From: Strix aluco | Lineage: Eukaryota; Chordata; Aves; Strigiformes; Strigidae | Assembly: GCF_031877795.1 (NCBI RefSeq) | Contig: NC_133954.1 | Location: 8,912,803 to 8,976,802, forward strand | DNA length: 64,000 nt | Direction of reading: 5' to 3' | Position numbers and translations under genes: made by a program | Notes under the pieces: model-generated | Told to the model about the DNA's origin: nothing | The model's database searches: none | Seen by the model: the letters and a program-made list of their open reading frames with translations, nothing else | Shown here: piece by piece, positions 1 to 12,230 of the stretch | Layout of the letters: each line of letters starts with the position of its first letter | Numbering within the stretch: the first letter of the stretch is position 1

Positions 1-2450
1 AAATGTTACTTGTTGCACCTCTTTTAACAGTACCCTGGGGAACGCTGGTTTTCCCCTTACATCATGGAAAGCTGAGATTCCAAAATTTTTTCAAGATAGC
101 CACATGCTCTAAAAAGAAAATATTTTAAACTGTGTTAATGTAAAACATAGCTAAGAGGTAAAATTATTTTCCTATACAGGACTGAAATGGTATGTGTTTA
201 GGATGTCAAAGTCTGGAGTTCATTATAGTGTGGAACAGCTGTTTGTTTCTTTTCTACGCTACTGATAGAAAACGGGTTAACAGCTTGCTTTTACCGGGAT
301 AAAATATATATATCTTGTCTGTTAATTAATCAAGAAATCCACAGAAAAGCATTTACTTGGGGGAGGGGGGGGAGGGAGGAAACTTTTTTTCTGCATTGTC
401 AGTCTCCTAAAAAATACATAACTTCTTCAATGTCAAAAAGTACTTTATGCATTTACTTTGGTTCTAAATCGACTCTTTCCTTATTTAGAAGCGTGTTAGC
501 ATTCCTACATGACAGACATAATTTATTCATTAGCCTAGGACATGGTCCAAAGCTCAGTCAAGTCAATTTTCTATTGACTAGATGAGACTTTGGAGAGAAC
601 TCCCTGAAGAATAGCTGAAACTGTTCAGACAGCGTAGCTGCAAAGCAGGATACAGCCATCAGCGTGCGGAAAAAACTCTGTTGAGTACAAAGGGCTGAGC
701 AAAACGGACTGCTCCTGGTTTTGTACAGCAAAATCCCCCCTGTGCCGAAGGACAGTGCCACCATCATTTATAACTCACATTTTAAACAATGACTGAAATT
801 CTGACCCATTACAAGTCCTGCAAGATTTTGCCATGGACTTGAGTGGAGCCAGACCCCTCTGAGTTTAAGTGAGATTTATGTAATACGTACACCCCATCCA
901 GGCTCTCTGAACGAATTTTTGCCATTGAGTCCAGACTTTCCTGCTGTAAAGTAAATATTGATTTTGCAACTGACCTCTTAACAGAAACATTCTCTTGAGC
1001 CTTCCACTGATGACACAGATATTGCCAAAGAGCTTTATGTTTTGAGTATGTCATGCGTTTGCTACTAGGCCTACTGTAACGATGGGCTCACACCTACGTT
1101 TAAATAACAAGGTGCTATTTTGTATGTGGCTACTAGAAAGCCTAAACTAATTTTTAATTATTTTTTTTTAAGAATTGTAGGGTTTCAGGCTTCATTTTAA
1201 AAATAAACCACTAGGATTATTTTAAGATACCTAAAAAACCTACATGGATTGCTTACAATAGGAGGGGTTTGGTCTAAATGACTTTAACAGTGTTCCTTTA
1301 CCTTGTGAATGCCTTTATTTAATGACTTCAGTTCAAACCATACTTATAATCCTGCATCTAACCATGGTGCCATTTTATTTCTGTCACACAAACAACCTTA
1401 TTTTTTTATCACATAGGTAACAGTAAATAGATATGGATCAAATTATGTTTAATGTGTTTCTCTGATAGAATGCTTTAGAATGAATTAGAATCTATGTGTT
1501 TTAAAAATTGGCAGAAAAGTTAAAAAGCAAACAATTTTGAATTTGAGGCTGTACAGCACTCGTTACTATTGAACCCGTGTTATTTTGATCCAGATTTCTA
1601 TCGTGCTACACCAGAAGAAGCCTGAGCAGCTGAAAGAAAGAACAAGAGAATCTTTTCACCCAGAAAGGTTTTGATTCGCACTCACCATACCATGACAGCA
1701 AAAGCGCAGACATTTTCACATTGCCCTTAAGCTAAGAGCGAGAGGAAAATGTGTTCTTCATGCCCATTTCAGTCTTTGAACTCTGATACGAAGCTGCCAA
1801 GGAGAATGCTAGTCACGGACAACTGTGATAACATTTTTGTGACGAGCATACTCCTTTTCTAGGCAGTGGAATGTGATCTGCAATACATCTCCAGCAGACT
1901 ATCAAGCAGCCCTTCTGAGGGCAACTGTTGTTGGTCACTTCAGAATTAGGCTGGGTTTAAGTACTGCGGCTGCATTTCCCAGACTGAGGAATGCGAGCTC
2001 CTCCGAAGTGATCCACGAAGGAGGCCTGAACAGCCAAATTCCTTCAGCCAGCGTGGGGCCTGGGACTCGCGGTTTCTGCTGCAGTTTCCAGTGGTGGTGT
2101 CCAAACAAACTAAATTTGGAAACACCTACTACTGAGAACTGATCCTCTGCCCAACCCCTGCTTGCCATTTAATAGGAAAAAATAAACATAGAGGAGGCAG
2201 AACATACATTATTTTTTCCATAACTGTGAGGTTTTGGAACAATTTCAGGTAATTCCTCCCACCTCCCCCTGCCAGTTAATGCTATTTGAGGGGGCTATTT
2301 GGCATGGGGAGGAACTTCACTTTCAGAGGGAGCTGCACAAATGATTTGGGCTGTATCCTCAGCATTTTACCGATCGATGCGTATAACAGAAGAAACCTTT
2401 TAACTGAGCTTGGTTCTCCCCTAATTGTTCCATTTGCATTAAAGGATCAC

Positions 2451-3226
2451 CTAGAGATTTGTAGTGCTCTAAAATATAGGATCCTTCTCTCTTGCCAGGT
2501 AGCTCAAGGTTATGAAAGTCTTGCAGTAAGAGCCTTCGGTTTCCTGATGAGGTTGAGATGTAATTAATAAGGTTGTTGCTGATGGTTTTCGACACCATGC
2601 TCAGCATGCTGATATCCTTCACTGAAAAAGCAAAACCCAGTATACCTGTAAATCTTTACTGCAAGAAAAATGCTGATCACTAGCCAATATCTTTATCTTA
2701 CTTGAAAAATAGGCCAAGAAATAAGATTCACAAATAAAACAAAATTTAATTACTGTTTATCTCCTTTGCCAACAAACTGTAGTAATTAGTAATGGGTAGA
2801 TCTAAGGAACACTTTTCACACATAATAGGCAAAAAGCACTTCAAATAGTTTGTAATTATCATTTAAATTTTGGTCATTTGGTTCTCCATACATAAAAGCT
2901 GAAAATTCAGAGAATAAGTCACATAAAATGACTTCAACTAGCTAACAGCTAAAACATTTTAAATAATAATGGCTTTTTCTAAATGGAAAACTTTTGTAGT
3001 AATTTTCAGATATTGGAAGTAATACCTTTCTTATCAGATTCTCACCTGAGAGATAATTCAATACCATTTGAAAGATCTCTAGTGGAAGTGTTTGAAAATA
3101 GTCAAGTGTTGACAGAGATTGGGAATCTGTGCCCAAGATGTTCCAGCACTGTCTGGAGCGACGGTTGCTGCGTCTGTATTTCTGGTTGGGAATCAAGGTG
3201 TAGCTGGTCCCTGCCGTGGATGTCAT
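2451..3226 (-). CDS. FBXO47: FBXO47, F-box only protein 47 (5' coding exons; partial)
   Basis: Two coding exons on the minus strand are supported. The first covers 3252-3046, with the start codon at 3226-3224, and the second covers 2621-2451. The first exon ends in phase 1 at CAG|GTGAG and the second starts after a T-rich CAG, so the codon for Val spans the junction. The joined N-terminus carries the LIPNQK..RRSNR block and then an F-box beginning LPLEIFQ and continuing across the junction into KDISMLSMVSK. The next segment, YISTSSG..RLLLQDFHNLELP, matches the vertebrate FBXO47 family as I remember it. F-box proteins bind SKP1 in SCF ubiquitin ligases, and FBXO47 is known for a role in meiotic prophase and telomere/synapsis maintenance in germ cells. 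About 117 of roughly 450 residues are present. The last donor (TAG|GTGATC) leads into an intron that runs off the left edge, and I found no further FBXO47 exon in 1-2450. The exon containing the start has its own acceptor at 3253-3254, so at least one non-coding exon lies upstream. Confidence 0.9.
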
Positions 3227-3252
3227 TGTTCTGTTAGTCCCATAAATTTAAC
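3227..3252 (-). promoter_or_regulatory. FBXO47 5'UTR fragment with a start-stop-overlapping uORF
   Basis: The 26 bases between the acceptor (TCTTCAG|GTTAAA) and the FBXO47 start contain an upstream ATG. It opens a six-codon reading frame (M G L T E Q). Its TGA overlaps the FBXO47 ATG in the form AATGA. This is directly visible. A role in limiting or re-initiating translation is inference. Confidence 0.5.
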
Positions 3253-6200
3253 CTGAAGAGAAAATATGGAAGTATTTTCAGAAGAAATATTTTCAGAAGA
3301 GGAAAATACTATACCCAGAACTAGGCTAAGAGGAAATCGCCGCATTGTAGTCACAGTGATGGAGTGTGAAAATCTTGTCATATGCGTAGGATAAATTTTT
3401 GTTTGAATTTAGTGCAATGACATGCAATTTACTAAATGATTTTCTAAATCCATGTCTCAGAGAATGGAGTATTCAGCTGATCTTAGAGGAGGAAAAGATA
3501 AAAGCACCGGGGACAGCAGAAAGTTAGGAAAATAGTTCTGAAAGGAAAGTCTTGAGGAAGTATATGTGGGGGTACAAACTACAGTGATTAACAACATTCT
3601 TTTACCTTGTTACACTAATTATTCAACAGAACAGAAAAAAGTTATAGGGATGCTATTGAAATGTCACATTACTAGTTTCCTTTAGAGTGGTAACTACTTA
3701 TACACACGCTTGCATGTGACCAAAAACAAGATTAAAAGTAACAAAGTTGTGTTTCAAACCATTTTTTCCTGCAGCATTGAAGTTGTTACATGGCTAAATT
3801 TCATACAGTGACTATATGTGTGATATCCACATAAATGATACAGTATTGCTATCTAAAAAACCCCAGTGGCCCAGGCTTTGCCAAATTGATGAGGGTCTGA
3901 AAAATAATGAGTTTTAAAAGATCAATAAATACGTTCTTTTGATTCGCCCTCTGGTTTCTGAGTCTCTAGAATAGGTACACTTCACATTGTCAGGCAACAA
4001 TGAGTTAGTGACTCGCTACCTCTTAAATATTTTTTTTAAACTGAGATTTTTCACACAATTTCTTGATTCCAGCAGCTGAGGCTTCAGGGAAATTGGCAAA
4101 GAGAATGAGTGCTGCAGTATAATTACAAGAGCTGGCAGCACTAGTAGTAACATAACTGGAACCCGTCCAAGCTGCAGTGCAACATCCCAGTCACCATCAG
4201 TGGGAAATACACTCAGAGAATAGACTCATTGTTTCAAAGATTAAAAATTTACAAAAATTACAGAAAACAAGTTCCAAACATCCTTCATATTTATTACGAA
4301 AGCACGCAAGCCAGACCGATCTAATATGCCACTGAGCAAAATTACCACATCCACAATGGAAGCACTGTTTGTACTGACAACTGGAAGAATACGGGGCATT
4401 TCATTAACAGCGTTACAAATGGGTTTGGCCGACTTGTGCTTGTGTGCTGGATAGTTTGCATTGTACATTTAAGGAAGTTATACTTCACTGGAAGCATTTT
4501 TAATTTAGGTGTGGTAAATTCTAGCTAGCTAAAGACACTTATAAAGTTTGACGAGGTTCATGAGCAAATGTAACTGCTCCTAAAATTAGTGTTTCATTGG
4601 ACTTTTACGCTGCTCAGCCAAGAGGCAGAAAATTGATGTAACACCTTTAAGAACAATCAAGAAACCACCTATAGATAAACATATGGTTATATGAAAGAAA
4701 ATGTTTATCTTCTAAAAGCAAAGAAAGCAAAGTCTGAAATCGGTGGAAATTTTATACACACAACTGTGGATTCAAGACAACTTAAAATATACAAAGCCAC
4801 TCCAGTCCTGCTTATAAACAGGGCACTGCTAAACTTTGCTCAAGACAGGCTAAATCTGATGCATTTGTCTGATTCATACTTTAGAAATATACGTGCAATC
4901 CTATGATACTTTCTTTTCCTCCCCCACTCCCCTTATTGTCTTCAGCAGGACTGTACTGTAAGGATTTATGGCATCGTTAAGTGGGTTTTTTTAAATCTTA
5001 CCTTGGGTCTGCAATTGTGTTATATGGAAGAAAAACAAGGGAGGTTTTCAGAAGTACTCAGCCAGTTCCAGTCTGTTTCTGTTCAATCTGATTGAAGCTG
5101 AATTGACTACCACTATTTTAATTTAGAGCAGAGCTAGATAAAATTAATGTAAATAAAAATGAGTACAAGCAGTGAGTTTCAAAGCCAAAGCTTAGAGACT
5201 TTACTGAAAGCTCCCATTTGCTTCCTCTTTGACTTAACTGGTTTTTATTTCTTGGGGAGTTCAGCCAGAGCGGGGCAATGGTCTGTGCATCTCCATCTGC
5301 TGCTGGGATACCACTTGTTTAGAGAACTGCTTAATCCAGACTGGAAATTGAAAGGTAAATGTTAAATATTTAACAAGCTAAACTCATAATATTAGCCAAG
5401 AAGGGTCATCTTGTTTGTTGCTATAAGCTAATTTGTTTACCAGGCAGAAAGCATCAACTTTCAACCCCCTCTAGAATGTTTCTTGTCCTTAAGCAGTCGC
5501 TAAACTCCTGCTAATGGATGCACTTTTGTCCTGATATTTCTCTGAGCCCTGTGTTAGCATTTGGCAAACATTTATTGCAAAAGGTTGTTTACTCTGGAGA
5601 TTGGTTTGGAACATTTCCGTTTCCCTGCCTTGACACAAAGAGCATAGAACGAATTGCCTCAAATATTAACTCGACTGGGCTTCTTCCTTTTTTTTTTTTT
5701 CCTTTTTCAATTTTCTCTTTTTCCTTGTCAGTGCAAATAAAAATGTATGAGTTCAAGCAAGGGATGACAAACCTTAGAGCACCGAGTGCAGCCATGGAGT
5801 TATGTTAGTACTTGTTACCCGCGGCCTACACTGACAATTTACAAACCCCATATTTTTATTTATGCTGAAGGCTCTACATCAGATTGGTAGTGCAAATCAG
5901 TCCCGTAAGCATCTAAATTGGTGAATAACCCTGATTAGAAAGCAAATCTTGGGGAATCCTGATCCCACTGCTGATGGTAACAGGGGTTTCTTTGTTGTGG
6001 GGGGGGACTGGTTCGGGCTCATCCCTTCAGGGTCCACTCGGAGGGGAAATGCCAGCACTTATTTTTTTTTATCTCAGCCCAGGGTGGGTTTGCTCCTCAG
6101 ACTGCAGTATTTGAGGGAGTAGATTATATTTGGCCTTTTACCTGCCCTTTTGTATCGGATTTAGCCAGGCTATGACAGGCCTTTAGGCCAAATGACTGGC

Positions 6201-6870
6201 TAGGCCCTGTTCTCCCCGGCCCTCCACAGCCCCTCTCCCCCCCAGACTGCCAAAATTGGGGCTAAGGGGCTGAAAACGGGGACCTGTGCCCCCAAACCTA
6301 CACACAGTTAATAGAGAAGGTCTGGCAGTCGATGCTTCCTCACAGAGAACGCTTTTTGAGCTGGTTTTTACCTCAGGGACATTTCCTCCCCACAAACACC
6401 CTCCGGTTCAGCGCATGCCAGGCTGCCTCTGAGGGGAGCAGCAGAGGAATGAAGGGGTGGGGGGTGAGCAGACCCCACTGCCTCTGGTGAGCACCACACC
6501 CCATGTCCCTGAGGGAAAAAAAAATAAATTCTTATTTGAAACTAATTTTTTTAAAGCATTTCAGTCAAACGTCACTAGGTACTGGAGTTAAAAGGGAAGT
6601 CTGGGTTTAGCGATGTAGACAGGTGCACACCGGCAGGCACACCTGTGTGTGTGTACTTTAGTCGGGAGCAGAAATATTTGCAAACACAGAAAAAAGCCAG
6701 TTCCGTTTCAGGGCGGTGGTTGTCAAGGGGGCCAATGGCGGTAAATAAGCGTTGGAGGGAAGAAATTACCTCAGGCAACACAATTGCTTTATTCCAGCAG
6801 TGTTTCATTAGTATTATTAATAATTCTGCCCCTCTCTGTGGGTTTTGTGCTAATTTGTTTGTAATAATTA
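3253..6870. other. FBXO47 upstream or 5'UTR-intron DNA, no gene recognised
   Basis: AT-rich, unique-looking sequence. It contains only short scattered open frames (for example a 75-codon one on the minus strand at 4468-4241) without recognisable domains. If the FBXO47 promoter is the CpG island near 7 kb, this stretch is its first intron. Confidence 0.4.
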
Positions 6871-6879
6871 TTTTCCCGC

Positions 6880-7192
6880 CTTTTCACCCGCCGCCCCTTT
6901 CAGTGCAGAGGGGGAGGAGCGGGAAGGGAGAGCCTCGCGCGCGGCTTTCCCGCCCTCTTGTCCCCGCCCCTTCGTTGAATATGTAATTATCTCCCTCCCC
7001 GTAACGCCCGTCCCTGCCTGTCAGCGCCCAGCGTGGCTCCACCCCCTCATGAATAATTAACACCGGCGGCCGTTGGGCCTCCATTTTAGAGCGAGGGGCG
7101 GGCTAGAGGCTGCTGCGCGGCCCTGGCGGCGCGGCGGGCGGGGAACGGGGGCCGGTACCCGCCTCCTGCCGCCTCCCGGTTGGGCGAGGTGA
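6880..7192. promoter_or_regulatory. CpG-island promoter with E2F-like sites
   Basis: A sharp GC- and CpG-rich island sits inside AT-rich DNA. It holds two TTTCCCGCC-type E2F motifs (near 6871-6880 and 6945-6955), a YY1-like CCATTTTA element (7081-7088), and a strong plus-strand donor GGCGAG|GTGAGC at about 7190. FBXO47 starts translation in an exon with its own acceptor, so it needs an upstream promoter. This island, 3.8 kb upstream, is the best candidate in view. E2F6-type sites in CpG promoters are typical of germline genes. The plus-strand donor equally suggests a divergent non-coding transcript. Orientation is unresolved. Confidence 0.5.
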
Positions 7193-7307
7193 GCTATTGG
7201 TGCTCGCTGGGGTACTTTGGTGTCCTCCGGCAAGGCTGCCGTGCCCCGCTGTGGGGTGGGTGACTGGTGTGGGGGCCTGAGGTGGGTGGGGGCTCGTGTG
7301 TGCACGT

Positions 7308-8150
7308 GGAGTCACAGTTTGGGTGGGAAGGGAGCTTAAAGATCATCCAGTCCCACCCCCCGCCACAGGCAGGGACACCTTCCACTAGCCCAGGTTGCCC
7401 AAAGCCCCGTCCAACCTGGCCTTGAACCCTCCCAGGGAGGGGGCAGCCACAGCTCCTCTGGGCAACCTGTGCCAGGGCCTCCCCACCCTCACAGGGAAGA
7501 GTTTCTTCCTTAGATCTAATCTAAATCTCCCCTCTGTCAGTTTAAACCTGTTACACCTCATCCTATCCCTACACCCCCTGATCAAGAGTCCCTCCCCCCT
7601 TTCCTGTAGCCCCTTTCAGTCCTGGGAGGCCGCTCTAAGGTCTCCCCAGAGCCTTCTCTTCTCCAGCTGAACCCCCCAACTCTCTCAGCCTGTCCTCACA
7701 GGGGGGTGCTCCAGCCCCCCCGAGCATCTTCATGGTCACCTCTGGCCCCGCTCGAGCAGGTCCGTGTCCTTCTGCTGTTGGTGCCCCCAGAGCTGGACCC
7801 AGCACTGCAGGGGTGTCTCCCAAGAGCGGAGCAGAGGGGGAGAATCCCCCCCCTCGCCCTGCTGCCCACACTTGCTGCAGCCCAGCACACGGGTGGCTTT
7901 CTGGGCTGCCAGCGCACATTGCTGGTTCAGGGTCAGTTTTCCATCCTCCAACCCCCCCCTCCAAGTCCTTCTCCTTGGGGCTGCTCTCAATCTACTCCTT
8001 GCCCAGCCTGAGTTTGTGCTGGGGATTCCCCCGGCCAACGTGCAAGCCCTTGCCCTTGTTGAACTGCAGGAGTTTTGCACGGGCCCACCTCTCCAGCCTG
8101 TCCAGGTGTCTCTGGATGGATCCCTTCCCTCCACATCCCGGTGAGGGGTA
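7308..8150 (-). mobile_element. CR1 LINE, 3' portion, antisense
   Basis: The left end reads as the reverse complement of the CR1 3' terminus (TTTGGGTGGGAAGG..CTTAAAGATCATCCAGTCCCACC). It continues through the typical avian CR1 body: GGCAACCTGTGCCAGGGCCTC, the stretch around 7660 and 7780-7920, and ending CTGTCCAGGTGTCTCTGGATGG. About 840 bases are retained, a usual 5' truncation. Open frames here on both strands are remnants or chance. Confidence 0.93.
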
Positions 8151-8199
8151 CCGCAAGGAGCGTCACTCCAGGTTTTGGGCATTAGGACACTTATGGTCT

Positions 8200-11100
8200 C
8201 CTCCGTAGGTTGCTGCCACGACCAAATCTCAGCGCATCACCGACCTGCCTTGTAGCACAACTCTCACGTCCTACAAAGTTGTTCCTGTCTGCGACCAGGC
8301 TCGCCAAACCCCATCTTCAGTCTGCTGAGGAAAAACATGACCTCAAGCAACGGTGCCAGGCCCCAGCGTTTGCTAACGTCAGAGCAGCAGTTTGATGCTG
8401 GAGGACAAGCTTACACAGGACCGTGAAGCCTGCATACAAATTAATTATGCTGCAGTGGAAAGATGTCACAGCACTAAGCGTGCCGTAACGTAAGTCTTGG
8501 AGCAAAGCTGTAGCATTGTAAAACAAAAATGTGGCACAATACCAGCTGCAAACATTGTTAGCGGAGGCTGTGCTACGACAAGTAGTTACAAATTGCCGTG
8601 CAGCCGTTACACACTATTGCATTATACTGCAGAATAGTATTGTTCCACGGTGCTGCGATCGCGGGAAACCCACGGCAAGCTGCCATTCTTTGTTAGAGCC
8701 GTAAACAGTTCGTATTCACTAGAAAACTGCTTTTTAAAATAACGATTTCTTTTTACAAATTCTGCTTCTGAAGCAGCTGACTATAAATAACTAGTTCTCT
8801 TGGGGATAGTAACCGAACCCCTCGGGAGAGGTTTTCTTGCTGCTCCGAAGGCAGTTCCCATACGATGGCAGCAGAGGGCTGCAGCTGGTTTAAAGGACTT
8901 TTCCCCAGTAGGTTTTTTTTTTTTTCTCCCCAAAGACAGTTGTTTGTTTTGGTTTTTTTCTGGAACTTTATTGAAGGAAGAAATTTCCTTAGCGAAACTG
9001 AAATAGAAACAAACGAAAAATCAACCCCATGTATAATGATGGGGCATCATCTGATAACGGCTGCTTAAATGAATGACAACGAGAGTGGGAATGCCATGAT
9101 GATGTGACCATGATTGCAATATTTTTTTGTGAAAGATAAATTAGACAAGTGTGCAAAAATAATAGGCCTCCAAGGCATTTCTATGTAGACTGACTATCCA
9201 GTTGAGCAGCACCAGCTAGGTACAGCCTAAAGACTTACGTTGTCCCAGTTTCTTTTTCCATCTGGGAGATAGCTGGCAGTGCCTGGCCGAATCATTCTGC
9301 CTCTGTAAATCCTTCAGCAATTCCGTTGCACGCAGCGAGGTATCGTTCACCTCATCCCCGTCGCTGCTTTGCTGGTTTGTGCCTCTGTGTTCTACCACAA
9401 AAGGGCTGCGTTTCAGGAATGCCAGAATAAAGAATTTCAGACTGCCACGCTTGTTCATTTATGCCAATATCAATGTTTCCAGTAGTTACCAGATACCATT
9501 GCTTGGGGAAAGAATATAATAAAACGGGACGTATATGGATTATCCTTCTTCTGGTACAGCTTTCCGGAGCCTGACGGTGGTTTAAGGGTTTCCCGAGTCT
9601 GAAGCTACATCCAGGCTCCCTCCCATGTTTAATATGCAGTGGTGGACCTACATAAATACGTCTAACTACATAATGATTGGCATAATTAACGATAGCAACA
9701 GTGACACTGAGTTCTGCGGTTTAATTGCATTGTGTGGTAAAAGTATTATCTTGTGTTTGTTTTAAATTGGTTGAATGAGTCACAGTTGATTTATTTATTT
9801 TTTTTTCTTCATTTGAGGCTCTGTAATCTAGTCAGTGTTTGTAAACTGTTTTGAGATGACAGGATGAAAGCTAATAAGGAAAAAAGTACAATTGAGTTGT
9901 TATAAACTATGGCGATGGTTCTGCTAGAGTGCTAACTGCTTATTCTATGCATGAGTGGCCTTGCCTTGTGTACCTAATTTATCTTTGCCCTGCCTACACC
10001 GAACGTGTGAGCAACATTATGTAAGTCTGGTAAAAATATCAGTTGTGTCTCTGGTGCTCTGCTACTGTCAGTGGCAGAAACGGTGGCAACATTGAACTGA
10101 CAAGAGCAGGACTGCGGCGGAGTCAGCTTTTCAAACGCCTGGGGTTTAGATGGCAGACACTTGCTGGTTGTTGTTTCTCCAAAGAGCCCGAGCACGTTAG
10201 GCTTCTGAAAGGATGCCTAGGAAGCTAGGAGGTAGCCCTAAGCGCGCCGAAGCCGTGTTTAAGCATGTCATTAAATTCCTCTGAAATGGCCATGTGGGCA
10301 AGTTCTAAATCTTTTGTGCTATTGAAACAGCACAGTTTTCAGTCATTATTTCATTAATCACAGGCCTGATTTTCAGGAAAATCATGGGAGAGCCCTGTGA
10401 TAGGAGCGGCACCTATATTTAAAAGTAAAACGGGGTGCAAATAGGAATTAAGAGCTTTTAGGGATACCTAAAGGAAGCTTTTGTGCACCGGGGTGGGGAC
10501 TGGAGAAGCCCCTGGAAGGCCCCTTCCAGCTCGAATGATTCCAGGGTCTGGGAAGGGGCTCTGCAGTCTGTCAGGCCGGGACAAATTATGTCTGTTTTTG
10601 CCAGGGAAGGATTGTGTCTCACTCCCCTCCATCCTGCTCAAACGAGCCTTTTCCATTTTAGTCTCTGGGGGCAGGAGGTATGTGCCAAGCCAGTGTGTTC
10701 AGCCTCCCAAAACTGGCCTCATATATTACTTATTTAAGGTGTTTTTCCTTTTCTTTAGAAAATGTATTCTTCCTGTCTTCAGATATCCCCTCTCACCACA
10801 AGGGCTAGATGTAAATAACTAGAAAACTATTGAGCAACAGGCAGAAAGCTGGCATTCTTCTGCGGTTTCTCGAATTGTTCTGGGGCATTAAAAGAAAACA
10901 CCAAATGTGGGAGGCAAGAGACAATACTGGAAAAATTGCACCACTAGGACCAGCACTAATAAGAGCAGCATCTAGTGTGCTGTAAGCATTACAAAATGCA
11001 AATAATAGTAATATAAACTGCAGAAGAAAGACATAATGCCTCCAAGTTTTGTGTCACTTTGTATGCAGTCTTAGGCAGTGAAATTTCTGCAGTACTTACC

Positions 11101-12020
11101 CTGTTTAAATCAAATTTTTCCTCATTTGCCAAATGTTTATTCTCTCTCGAGGTTTCATTGAAACTCTGAAATGTTATTAAGGCGCTTAGATACAGCCTTT
11201 CATTTATACTTGAAGAAAGCAGTTTAAGGCTTGTTACAAAATGATAAAAGTACACAATTAGTGGGGAATTGTTGACTCATCCAGCACAGGCTCTGCTCTG
11301 CGTTGTGCAAGGGTATGGAGCGAATTGAGGCATTGTTTTGTATCATCCTTCTTAATGAATTCTCAGGATAAAATCTCCATGCCCTCCTTGGCTGGCATTT
11401 CTATTGAAGGACCGGCGGCAGAGTGTGGAAGGGCTGATGTATGGCACAGGGCTAAGAAGGGCAGGGATGTATACATCCAGCGTCCCAGACCTCGGAAATG
11501 GTTTCATCTGCTGAGGAGCTGATCAGAATTTTGATAACACAAAGCCCAATTTTATTGTTATTTTGCTTGCGGAACTGTGCAGCGATACGGATGAGACGCA
11601 GCTGGAGGAATTAAAAGGAAAAAAAAGATAATGGAAAATTTAACAAAAAAATAGGTAAACAGGGAAAAAAATAAGAGGTAATTATTTAATACATTCCATG
11701 CACTGAAGGACTGAGGTTAATCATGGCCTGGCTGCTCTGATGCTCACTGCAGTTCTGTGATGCTGCATCATCCGTGTCCTCACTGCAATATCAAACCCAA
11801 GCGTCATCCTGTTGAAACTTAGGGCTGCAGAAAACCACAGCAGGATCTTCACTAATACACAGAATTTCCAGATGTCCTTGTTGCTCTTAGGATCATAAGT
11901 GTCTTGGTTTGGGGCACGTGAGGCAGAAGCAGATTTAATGCCAGGACTTGCCATTTTCTCCCTGCATCTTCCACCTCATTTTGGACAGTGATGGTGACTG
12001 AGATAAATTAACAATGCTCT
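8200..12020. other. Intergenic AT-rich stretch, no gene recognised
   Basis: I see no exon of a known family between the CR1 element and the SINE fragment at 12 kb. A possible degenerate CR1 3' tail lies near 10488-10555 (CCCTTCCAGCTCGAATGATTCC). A minus-strand 80-codon frame at 9458-9216 ends beside GTAAGT and is discussed as a weak candidate exon. Confidence 0.4.
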
Positions 12021-12027
12021 GGCCTTC

Positions 12028-12230
12028 TACCATGCCTGTCAACCAAGGATCTTAAAGCACTTTGCGTGCATTAAATCACAGAGCTGTGTAACGTGCCCTG
12101 TGGAGGAGGTAACCCTTATCTAAATAATGCTGAAGCAGGAGGAGCCGAGGGACTTCTTCAAGGTTGTTTAGAAGATACTGGAGGCAGCATCCAGAGTCCC
12201 AGCTCTTGCTTCCTGGCTTAGATGATGGCA
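12028..12230 (+). mobile_element. MIR/amniote-SINE-like relic
   Basis: The segment begins CCAAGGATCTTAAAGCACTTTG and continues with degraded sequence like the amniote MIR-type SINE body: a drop to ATTAAATCACA, GTGGAGGAGGTAACCCTTATC, then a tail around CAGAGTCCCAGCTC. It is old and diverged. Confidence 0.5.

Noticed and set aside
809-1054. Minus-strand 81-codon frame considered as a further FBXO47 exon
   Set aside because: It does not resemble the FBXO47 region that should follow (LLFKRCTLLL...), and no matching splice phase was found.
7635-8208. Several overlapping frames of 100-158 codons
   Set aside because: They lie in the antisense CR1 3' region and its edge. Transposon remnants or chance.
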